From Aliarcobacter skirrowii CCUG 10374 (GTDB lineage Bacteria > Campylobacterota > Campylobacteria > Campylobacterales > Arcobacteraceae), in contig NZ_CP032099.1 in assembly GCF_003544835.1 (NCBI RefSeq), positions 248,001 to 312,000 on the forward strand: a stretch of DNA of 64,000 nt, given 5' to 3'. Position 1 is the stretch's first letter. Every line of letters starts with the position of its first letter. The position numbers and the translations under genes were made by a program. The notes under the pieces were generated by a model. The model was not told the origin of the DNA, searched no databases, and was given only the letters and a program-made list of their open reading frames with translations. This document shows positions 28,004 through 35,287 of the stretch, one piece after another.

Positions 28004-28780
28004 ATGAAAAGTAGTATTGAATATATAGCAAATTTTAAAACAAGTCTTGACCCATACAATGGAATTACAATTTTAAGTGAAGATTTGCCAAAAGATATTT
28101 TGGAATTTGAACAGAATTTAAAAGATTTAATACAAAATGTAAAAGATAATAAAAATTTAATTTGGATCTATATAGATATAAAAAAATCAGATTTTATTCC
28201 AATTGCTACAAAGTTTGGTTTTACTTTTCACTCTTGCAATAGTGATTATATACTACTTGTGAAAGTTTTAAAAGAGAATGCAATAGTTCCAAATTTGGCA
28301 AATCATACTTTGGGAGTAGGTGCTGTTGTAATAAATAGTAAAAATGAGATTTTATTAATTAAAGAGATAATTAGAAATGAGTATTATAAGCTTCCAGGTG
28401 GACATATTGATGATGCTGAAATGATTTCTCAAGCTTTGAGTCGAGAAGTTTTTGAAGAGACTGGTGTTGTTGTAGATTTTGAAAAAATTGTATCTATAGG
28501 ACATTTTTATCCACATCAATTTCATAAATCAAATCTATATGTTTTATGTCTTGCAAAGCCAAAAAGTTTAAAAATAGATGTAAAAGATAAAGAGGAGATT
28601 AGTGAAGCTATTTGGTTGGATCTTGATGAGATGTTTAAAAGAGATGATATTCATGATTACACAAAAACTATTGTAAAATCAGCATTGAGTGGTCAAGGAT
28701 TATATAAAAGTGAAGATGAAATTTTATCTCATTTGAAAAATCAGTTTGAGTTGTTTTTTGTAAAAGAAAGCAAAAACTAA
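28004..28780 (+). CDS. Nudix hydrolase
   Basis: A 258-residue protein with a complete Nudix box GGHIDDAEMISQALSREV continuing FEETGVV (about residues 133-157), which binds the metal that cleaves nucleoside-diphosphate-linked substrates. The first about 95 residues form a separate domain (EYIANFKTSLDPYNGITILSE and on), like the N-terminal part of the plant/fungal NUDT-type hydrolases acting on NAD(P)H-like substrates; this similarity is by pattern only. The gene is 17 bp after the AraC/Rob-type regulator, so it is probably in its transcript. Confidence 0.85.
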   Translation: MKSSIEYIANFKTSLDPYNGITILSEDLPKDILEFEQNLKDLIQNVKDNKNLIWIYIDIKKSDFIPIATKFGFTFHSCNSDYILLVKVLKENAIVPNLANHTLGVGAVVINSKNEILLIKEIIRNEYYKLPGGHIDDAEMISQALSREVFEETGVVVDFEKIVSIGHFYPHQFHKSNLYVLCLAKPKSLKIDVKDKEEISEAIWLDLDEMFKRDDIHDYTKTIVKSALSGQGLYKSEDEILSHLKNQFELFFVKESKN

Positions 28781-28816
28781 ATATAATAGACACTTTAAAA
28801 ATTAAAGGATAGAAAT

Positions 28817-29200
28817 ATGAAACATATTATAAGTACAACAAAAGCTCCAAGTGCAATTGGACCATACAATCAAGCAGTTAATTTTGGAGAGTTGATTTTT
28901 ACATCGGGACAAATAGCATTAAATCCAACTACAATGGAAGTTGTAAGTGGTGGAATAAAAGAGCAAACAAGACAAGTTATGGAGAATTTAAAAGCTATTT
29001 TACAAGAGGCTGGAAGCTCTTTTGATAATGTTATTAAAACAACTTGTTTTTTATCAGATATGGATAATTTTGTTGCTTTCAACGAAGTTTATGGAGAGTA
29101 TTTTCAAGTTTTATCAGCACCAGCTAGAAGTACAGTTGCCGTAAAAACATTACCAAAAAATGTTTTAGTTGAAGTAGAAGTAATAGCTTTTAAAAACTAA
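28817..29200 (+). CDS. ridA: RidA family enamine/imine deaminase
   Basis: A 127-residue YjgF/YER057c/UK114 trimer subunit that hydrolyses reactive 2-aminoacrylate and related imines released by PLP enzymes such as threonine dehydratase. The family signature is clear: STTKAPSAIGPYNQAVNFG at the start and the active-site Arg in SAPARSTVAVKTLPKNVLVEVEVIAF at the end. Usual length. An AAAGGATAG ribosome site precedes it. IlvA, a source of its substrate, is encoded at 19844. Confidence 0.95.
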   Translation: MKHIISTTKAPSAIGPYNQAVNFGELIFTSGQIALNPTTMEVVSGGIKEQTRQVMENLKAILQEAGSSFDNVIKTTCFLSDMDNFVAFNEVYGEYFQVLSAPARSTVAVKTLPKNVLVEVEVIAFKN

Positions 29201-29202
29201 AT

Positions 29203-29559
29203 ATGTTTTTAGGAAAATGTCCATATTGTGATGATGGACAAATAGAGATTAGAAAAAAAGAGGTAAGAGGCAAAAAAGTAGAGCTTTATGCTTGTTCAAA
29301 CGCCTCTTGGATTACCGAAGATGGAGAGTTTTTTGAACTCTCAAGCTCTTCAAAGTGTTCGTTTAGAATTTGGCAAAATGCCTTAAGTAGATATGGACAC
29401 TATTTAAAACATAGTGAAATAAGAGCTTTATTAAACAATGAAGAGCTTGAATTAAAATTTAAAACTCAAAAAAGATTTGGACAAAAAGAGAGAAAGGATT
29501 ACTTTAAAAAAGTAATCCTTCACCCCCAGTATGGTGTTCAAATACTATTTGATGAGTAA
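29203..29559 (+). CDS. Small protein with topoisomerase-type zinc ribbon
   Basis: A 118-residue protein that starts 2 bp after the ridA stop. The N-terminus CPYCDDGQIEIRKKEVRGKK with later Cys residues (YACSN and SSKCSFRIW) resembles the C4 zinc ribbons at the C-terminus of DNA topoisomerase I. The remaining basic, charged half has no motif I know. It may bind nucleic acid (inference). A perfect 12-bp inverted repeat lies near the 3' end of the coding sequence. Confidence 0.75.
   Translation: MFLGKCPYCDDGQIEIRKKEVRGKKVELYACSNASWITEDGEFFELSSSSKCSFRIWQNALSRYGHYLKHSEIRALLNNEELELKFKTQKRFGQKERKDYFKKVILHPQYGVQILFDE
29494..29520 (+). repeat. Perfect inverted repeat inside coding sequence
   Basis: AAGGATTACTTT and AAAGTAATCCTT, 12 bp each with a 3-nt loop, encode the RKDYFKKVILH stretch of the zinc-ribbon protein about 40 bp before its stop. 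No T tract follows. Confidence 0.6.
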
Positions 29560-29562
29560 AAT

Positions 29563-29997
29563 TTATAAAAAAAACATAAGTTTTGCAATCACAACAATAG
29601 CAATTGAGAGAAGCAAAGCATAAGCGTGAAAATGTTTCATAAACGAAACTGGTTCAATTTTTGCTAGTTTACAAAAAATTGTATAAACTACTCCCAAAAT
29701 TATTAGTAAAACAAAAAAGAGTTTTATCCATAAAAGTATTTGTAAAGAGCTATTAAAATACCCAACTTCTTTATTAATATAGTTTGTAAACATATATATA
29801 CCACTTGATATTAGTATAATTACAACTAAGGGATAGATTATAATTCCACGACCAACAATAGCACTTATCATGTTATCATAAGCCTCTTGACCAAACTTTT
29901 TTTTAACTGCTGGAAATATAAATATATCTGCAAAAATAAAACCTACAAAAATTATTGCACATAATAGATGAACTGTTTGGACTAATAGATACTCCAT
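29563..29997 (-). CDS. CopD-like/DUF2269-type membrane protein
   Basis: A 144-residue protein with four hydrophobic helices (about 7-25, 50-70, 85-105 and 124-143). Conserved-looking histidines are in VQTVHLLCAIIFVGF and MKHFHAYALLL. The four-helix layout with a His in the first helix resembles the membrane domain of copper-resistance CopD and related proteins, which may bind heme or copper. The assignment is by pattern only. It ends 3 bp from the convergent zinc-ribbon gene, and AAAGGATA precedes its ATG. Confidence 0.65.
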   Translation of the reverse strand: MEYLLVQTVHLLCAIIFVGFIFADIFIFPAVKKKFGQEAYDNMISAIVGRGIIIYPLVVIILISSGIYMFTNYINKEVGYFNSSLQILLWIKLFFVLLIILGVVYTIFCKLAKIEPVSFMKHFHAYALLLSIAIVVIAKLMFFL

Positions 29998-30060
29998 AAA
30001 TATCCTTTTTTAATAGAATTATAATTAATAAAAAAGGTATTTATCTTAACAAAAATCAAT

Positions 30061-32169
30061 TCATTTTAAACTCAAAGATACTCTTTGTTTCTCTAAATCT
30101 ACAGCTATTACTTTTAAATTTTCTAAATTTTGATTTATACTTAAAACATCACTTGGATGAGATACTCTTTTTTCGCTAATTTGTGATATATGAAGTAGGG
30201 CATCATTTTTTATTCCAATATCTACAAATGCTCCAAAATCTGTAATATTTCTTACAACTCCACTTAAAATAAACCCCTCTTTTAAATCATTTATATCTAA
30301 AATATCATTTGAAAATTTAACACTATTAAACTCAAATCTTACATCAAGTCCTGGATTTAAGAGCTCTTTTACAATATCTTTTAATTTTATAGTTGAAATA
30401 TTTAAGCTTTTTGCAATATCTTCAAACTCTTTTATATCTTTAATATCATAATTTTTTTGAAGTTTTAAAGCAATTTCATAATCTTCTGGATGAATAGAGG
30501 TATTATCTAAAATTGATAAGCCATCTTTTATTCTTAAAAATCCAACACACTGTTCATAAACTTTTGCTCCAATACCTTTTACATTTAAAAGCTCTTTTTT
30601 AGAGCTAAATTTTTTGATTTTTTCTCTATGTTCAATAATATTTAAAGCCAATTTTTCACTAATTCCAGATACAAAAGAGAGTAGTTTGTATGAAGCAGAG
30701 TTTAAATCAACTCCAACTTTATTTACTAAATCAATAGTAATATTTTCAAGTTTTTTCTCTAACTCTTTTTGATTTACATCGTGTTGGTATTGACCAATTC
30801 CAAGAGATTTTGGATCAATTTTTACCAATGCTGCCATTGGATCTCTTAATCTTTGAGCAATAGATATAGCACCTTTAATTGTTACATCAAGGTTTGGATA
30901 CTCCAAAGATGCAATTTTTGAAGCTGAATAAACACTAGCTCCAATCTCACTTACAACTGCATAATTAACATCTAATCTATTCTCTTTTATTAGATTGTCA
31001 ATAAAAGTTGCTGTCTCTTTACTTGCTGTTCCATTTCCAATAGCTATGCTTGTGATTTTATATCTATTGATTAAATCTAAAACTATTTTTGATGAGTTTA
31101 TTAAATCCTCTTTTGGTTTTGTTGGATAAATAACACTACTATCTAAAAATTGACCATCTTCGTTTATAACTGCTAATTTACATCCGCTTTTATATCCAGG
31201 ATCAACTCCAAGAATTACTTGATTTAGAAGAGGTGCAGTTAGAAGTAGCTCTTTTAGATTTTTCCCAAAAAGCTCAATTGCCTCTTTGCTTGCTTTTTCT
31301 TTTAAATTTGTTATTGCTTCTCTTTTTAGTGTTGGAAGGAGTAATCTTTTTAGTCCATCTTTAAAACCTTCAAATACTAACTCTTTTGAATCTTGTGCAT
31401 CTGGTTTTATTTTATACTTTTTTATATTTTCTAAAATATAGTTCTCATCTATTTCAACTTTTATATTTAGTTGTTTTTCGTTTACAGCTCTTAAAATTGC
31501 TAAAACTCTATGAGGTTTTATATATTTTATTTTTTCACTTGTATTTGCAAAAGAGGCATAAAGACCACTTTTATCAAACTCTTTTGCAGCAGTTACTTCT
31601 AAAATTCCCCAATTATTTATTAAATTTCTAACAATATCTTTAGATCTAAAATCATCAGCATATCTTTGGGCAATTATATCTTTTGCACCACTTATAGCAT
31701 CTTGAGTAGTTTTTATATTTTTATTTAAAAACTGTTTTGCTTTTTGTTCACACTCAAGTTTGCTATATCTCATACTTTGAATTATATTTGCTAATGGTTC
31801 AAGACCATTTTCAATAGCATTTGAAGTTCTTGATGATTTTTTATCTTTAAATGGTGAGTAAATATCTTCTAAAGCTTGTAAGCTTGTAGCTTCATCTAAA
31901 CTTTTTTCTATATTTTCATTTAAAAAATTTCTCTCTTTTAAGAGATTTTTTATATCCTCTTTTTTATTTAAGAGTTTTTTTGAGTATTCAAAAATCTCTT
32001 CAAAATCTCTAAGCTGTTCATCTGTTGCACTATTTGTAAACTCTTTTCTATATCTTGCGATAAAGGGAATTGTACACCCCTCATCCAAAAGTTTTATTAT
32101 ATTTTCAATAATATTTTTACTAAGTAGCGTCTTTTTTTCTAAAATATCTATTAAATTAATCTTCGTCAA
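30061..32169 (-). CDS. tex: Tex-family RNA-binding transcription accessory protein
   Basis: Cytosolic nucleic-acid-binding protein, 702 residues from the start I choose. Domains in order: the N-terminal helical part with LLDEGCTIPFIARYRKEFT, a YqgF/RNase H-like domain (ILGVDPGYKSGCKLAV), helix-hairpin-helix repeats (KELLNVKGIGAKVYEQ) and a C-terminal S1 domain (LSGVVRNITDFGAFVDIGI). I choose TTG at 32169, with GGGAAG just upstream, over the ATG at 32262. The longer frame runs inside the upstream small gene and adds a Met/Ile-rich tail not seen in Tex. It overlaps that gene by 14 bp. Confidence 0.93.
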   Translation of the reverse strand: MTKINLIDILEKKTLLSKNIIENIIKLLDEGCTIPFIARYRKEFTNSATDEQLRDFEEIFEYSKKLLNKKEDIKNLLKERNFLNENIEKSLDEATSLQALEDIYSPFKDKKSSRTSNAIENGLEPLANIIQSMRYSKLECEQKAKQFLNKNIKTTQDAISGAKDIIAQRYADDFRSKDIVRNLINNWGILEVTAAKEFDKSGLYASFANTSEKIKYIKPHRVLAILRAVNEKQLNIKVEIDENYILENIKKYKIKPDAQDSKELVFEGFKDGLKRLLLPTLKREAITNLKEKASKEAIELFGKNLKELLLTAPLLNQVILGVDPGYKSGCKLAVINEDGQFLDSSVIYPTKPKEDLINSSKIVLDLINRYKITSIAIGNGTASKETATFIDNLIKENRLDVNYAVVSEIGASVYSASKIASLEYPNLDVTIKGAISIAQRLRDPMAALVKIDPKSLGIGQYQHDVNQKELEKKLENITIDLVNKVGVDLNSASYKLLSFVSGISEKLALNIIEHREKIKKFSSKKELLNVKGIGAKVYEQCVGFLRIKDGLSILDNTSIHPEDYEIALKLQKNYDIKDIKEFEDIAKSLNISTIKLKDIVKELLNPGLDVRFEFNSVKFSNDILDINDLKEGFILSGVVRNITDFGAFVDIGIKNDALLHISQISEKRVSHPSDVLSINQNLENLKVIAVDLEKQRVSLSLK

Positions 32170-32386
32170 AACTTCCCTTAGAGCTAGGAGAGTAGCTATC
32201 ATCAGCATAATCGTAATTATCATAGTCATCATAATCAACTGTAAATATTTTTGGGTAACCAAGTTTTACAAGCTCTTTATCAATATTCTCTTCGCTTAAT
32301 CTATTTTTTACTCTATTCATAATAAGTTCAATGTCCTCTTCTTTTACATCGTTTGCTCTTAATTCATAAATAATAGCTAAATTCAT
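32156..32386 (-). CDS. Small acidic conserved hypothetical protein
   Basis: A 76-residue protein in two parts. An N-terminal helical part (MNLAIIYELRANDVKEEDIELIMNRV, to about residue 45) is followed by an extremely acidic Asp/Tyr tail (about 50-76: VDYDDYDNYDYADD, SYSPSSKGSFDED). I know no function. AAGGAAAA precedes its ATG and its stop lies inside the start region of tex, so the two are translationally coupled. The tail could bind a basic partner or metal (speculative). Confidence 0.75.
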   Translation of the reverse strand: MNLAIIYELRANDVKEEDIELIMNRVKNRLSEENIDKELVKLGYPKIFTVDYDDYDNYDYADDSYSPSSKGSFDED

Positions 32387-32400
32387 TTTTTCCTTCTTGT

Positions 32401-33489
32401 TTAAATATTTTTAGTTTTTATGTAAAAACTGCTTAAAATAAAAATGATAGATTTAACAGACAAAATATTTGCTGTTTCATCAACAGTATGGTAACCAGTT
32501 GTGGGTATTTGCAAAGTTGTACCCTGAATCTTTTTATTAGACTCCATAATAATTCTTCCTAGTTCTGTACTTCCAATACTAATTGGTTTTAATCCCTCTT
32601 GAACTCTTTTTTTATTCTTTTCAGTTATAAATTTATCTTTACAAGAAAATGTTATTTTATTTTTTTTGCAAAACTTTTTTATCTCATCTAAAAGTGGTGA
32701 TTTAAATCTTGCATTTACATCTTTGTTTCTTAATACAACCATTTGTTTATCGGCTTCTTGTCTTGATTCATAAGGACTTGTATCCAAAACAATTAATTTA
32801 TCAGTTGATACTTTATTCTTTTTAAACCACTCATTTATATATCTCCAACTCTTTCCAGCCTCCTCTTGAGCTGTAAAAAAAGCTGTGCCTTCATAACCAT
32901 TTTGATATAAAAAAAGAATAATTGCAGCACTAATAACATTATCAAGTTGAGCTGAGATTAGATTGCCATCTTGTTTTAGTTTATCTATAAATGCAATTGG
33001 AGTTCCTGGAAGAAGATGTGAAAGTCCATCTATTTCAAAGATTAAGTTGTTTATCTCCTCTTTTAAAAAGGCATCTTTTATTTTACCAGTTCCTAAATAT
33101 GAACCACTAAAAGGATCATATGCGTGAACACCTTGATTTATATATCGTTTTGAGATTTGTTGAAAAGTTTGTTCAGAAAGAGAGTTTCCTCTTAAGTCAG
33201 ATCGATTTTTTGCCAAAAAAGCTGCAAATTGAAACTCATTTGGACCTGTACAAATAACCCCGTGCCTATCAATATGAGCGCTTAAAAATCCATTTTCTGG
33301 CTCTTTACCAATGGCTACTAAAAGACCGTCATAGTGCTCTGTTTTAACACCAAGTTCATCAAGTTCTCTTTTTAAATATAGTAAAAATGAGTGCTCAGCA
33401 CCTGTAACAGAAGGAACACGAATAAGTTGTTTTAGTAAATCTAAAAATAGATTAAAATTTTTTTGCTCATTTAAAAATGAAGCATTCAA
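32401..33489 (-). CDS. M42-type metallopeptidase
   Basis: A 362-residue peptidase of the M20/M42 (glutamyl aminopeptidase/DUF-like) clan. The metal ligands and catalytic acids are visible in order: FLSAHIDRHGVI (His, Asp), SAQLDNVISAA (bridging Asp), FFTAQEEAGKSW (catalytic Glu pair), VLDTSPYE (Asp), GSTELGRI (Glu) and TTGYHTVDET (His). It probably removes N-terminal residues from peptides in the cytoplasm; specificity is unknown. It is 14 bp upstream of the small acidic gene, on the same strand as tex. Confidence 0.87.
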   Translation of the reverse strand: MNASFLNEQKNFNLFLDLLKQLIRVPSVTGAEHSFLLYLKRELDELGVKTEHYDGLLVAIGKEPENGFLSAHIDRHGVICTGPNEFQFAAFLAKNRSDLRGNSLSEQTFQQISKRYINQGVHAYDPFSGSYLGTGKIKDAFLKEEINNLIFEIDGLSHLLPGTPIAFIDKLKQDGNLISAQLDNVISAAIILFLYQNGYEGTAFFTAQEEAGKSWRYINEWFKKNKVSTDKLIVLDTSPYESRQEADKQMVVLRNKDVNARFKSPLLDEIKKFCKKNKITFSCKDKFITEKNKKRVQEGLKPISIGSTELGRIIMESNKKIQGTTLQIPTTGYHTVDETANILSVKSIIFILSSFYIKTKNI

Positions 33490-33619
33490 GGGTATCTCCT
33501 AGAAATTTTTAGAATAGATAAAACTACTCTATGGGTGGAATTATAGACTAAAAAATTAGTTTTTATCCTAAAAATTTGCTTAAATATTTTTTGAATAGAA
33601 TTGTTTATTAAATTAATCA

Positions 33620-33661
33620 AGATTATATTAATCTATATTTAAAGTATGATTGATATACTTT
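33620..33661. promoter_or_regulatory. Two palindromes before the nitrite reductase gene
   Basis: AGATTATATTAATCT (33620-33634) is a 6-bp-arm palindrome. AAAGTAT-GATTGAT-ATACTTT (33641-33661) has perfect 7-bp arms. Both lie within 75 bp upstream of the ATG at 33693, where an activator or repressor of a dissimilatory or assimilatory nitrogen gene would bind. Confidence 0.45.
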
Positions 33662-33692
33662 CATAATTTTAATTTTAAATTAGGAATATTAA

Positions 33693-35276
33693 ATGGCAGA
33701 GTTATCAGAACTTGAGAAGTTAAAAGCATCAAGAAATCCTCTTAGAGTAATAGATGATTTATATAAAGAGGCACTTGAAGGAATCCCTTTAAAAGATGAA
33801 TATATTGGTTTACTTAAATGGTATGGAATGTATCCCCATGTAAACAAAGATGGATTAGAAGATAAAAAATATTTTATGAAAAGAATAAAATTAGTTGATG
33901 CTAGAATGAATTTAGAGCAACTAAGAGTTATGAGTGAAATTGGGGTAAAGTATGCAAAAGGTTTAGTAGATTTTACAACAAGACAAAATGTACAGTTTCA
34001 TTATATAGAGATTAAAGATATACCAGCTATTTTTGATATGTTGGGTGAAGTAAATTTAACTTCAAGAATGGCATCAGGTGATGGACCAAGACCTATTATG
34101 ACTTGTCCTGTTAGTGGAATTGATGAGGGTGAGATTTATGATGTTCAAAATTTATTAAAAGAGGTTGATAGCTATTTTGATAAAAATGACGATAGATTTT
34201 GTAACTTTCCAAGAAAGTATAAAATAGGAATTAGTGGTTGTAAATGTCATTGTGCTGCTCATGAGATTCAAGATGCTGCTTTTACAGCTATTAAGACAAA
34301 AGATGGTGAGGTTGATTTTGATTTAACTATTGGTGGTGGATTATCAAAATCTAAGCAGATAGCAACTAGAGCAAATAAGTATGTTAAACCAAATCAAGTT
34401 TTAGATGTTGCTGTTGCTTGTGCAGAGATTTTTAGAGATCATGGAAATAGAGATAATAGAAATAAAGCAAGAGTTAGACATCTTTTAAATGATTGGGGAA
34501 TAGAGAAGTTTGTTGAAGAGATTGAGAAAGTAATCGGATATAAACTTCAAGATGGTTTAGAAGCTCCAATTGTTGCATCTTATGAAAATAGAAACCATTT
34601 TGGAATAAACAGACAAAAACAAAAAGATCTTTTTTATGTTGGTTTTGCAACAAACTCAGGAAGAGTTGCAGGTGATGATTTTGTAAAATTCTATGAGATT
34701 TGTAAAAAATATAGTGCTGGTGGAGTTGCATTAACTGGAACTCAAAACTTTATAGTTTATGATGTAAAAGATGATGTAGTTCAAGCTTTAGCAGATGAGT
34801 TTCAAGCCTTAGGATATCCATATAAACCAAATCCATTTAGAGCAAGATTGCAATCATGTACAGGAAAAGAGTTCTGTAAATTTGGAATAACAGAAACTAA
34901 AGAGTATGCAAAAAAAGTTGTGCTTGAGTTGGAACAAAAATTCCCAGATTTTGTTGAAGATTTAAGTATTGCAATTGCTGGTTGTGGAAATACATGCTCT
35001 CATCCACAAATTGCTGATATTGGTTTTGTTGGTTGTATGATGAGACACGAAGGTGAGAGAATTGAAGGTTATGAAGTTTTATTAGGTGGAAATTTAGAAG
35101 GAACAACTAAAAGTAGAATAGCAAGAAAAGTTGGTGTTAAAATTCCAGCAACACAAGTTGTTGATTATGTAGGACAATTAATAAATGATTACAAACAAAA
35201 TAGTCTTGGACAAAAAAGATTCAAAGATTATTTAGCAATTTTAGAACCAGTAGGAAGTGTAGAAGAGGCTGAATAA
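33693..35276 (+). CDS. Siroheme nitrite/sulfite reductase, ferredoxin-nitrite reductase type
   Basis: A 527-residue soluble protein with the duplicated siroheme/4Fe-4S reductase fold. The cofactor cysteines are in LQSCTGKEFCKFGITETK and IAGCGNTCSHPQIADIGF. The CTGxxFC and GCxNTC forms are those of assimilatory nitrite reductases (NirA type), not the CxxxxTCG of sulfite reductase. An additional N-terminal-half cluster CKCHCAAHE is seen. It would reduce nitrite to ammonia with ferredoxin as donor. It stands alone and ends at a terminator shared with the convergent cti gene. Confidence 0.88.
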   Translation: MAELSELEKLKASRNPLRVIDDLYKEALEGIPLKDEYIGLLKWYGMYPHVNKDGLEDKKYFMKRIKLVDARMNLEQLRVMSEIGVKYAKGLVDFTTRQNVQFHYIEIKDIPAIFDMLGEVNLTSRMASGDGPRPIMTCPVSGIDEGEIYDVQNLLKEVDSYFDKNDDRFCNFPRKYKIGISGCKCHCAAHEIQDAAFTAIKTKDGEVDFDLTIGGGLSKSKQIATRANKYVKPNQVLDVAVACAEIFRDHGNRDNRNKARVRHLLNDWGIEKFVEEIEKVIGYKLQDGLEAPIVASYENRNHFGINRQKQKDLFYVGFATNSGRVAGDDFVKFYEICKKYSAGGVALTGTQNFIVYDVKDDVVQALADEFQALGYPYKPNPFRARLQSCTGKEFCKFGITETKEYAKKVVLELEQKFPDFVEDLSIAIAGCGNTCSHPQIADIGFVGCMMRHEGERIEGYEVLLGGNLEGTTKSRIARKVGVKIPATQVVDYVGQLINDYKQNSLGQKRFKDYLAILEPVGSVEEAE

Positions 35277-35287
35277 GCCTCTTTTAA
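35263..35287 (+). terminator. Terminator overlapping the nitrite reductase stop
   Basis: An 8-bp perfect stem AAGAGGCT / AGCCTCTT (35263-35270 and 35276-35283) with loop GAATA, followed by TTTAAT. It includes the stop codon TAA. Confidence 0.7.

Noticed and set aside
32170-32262. N-terminal extension of Tex from ATG 32262
   Set aside because: Runs inside the upstream small acidic gene in another frame and is not seen in Tex homologues.
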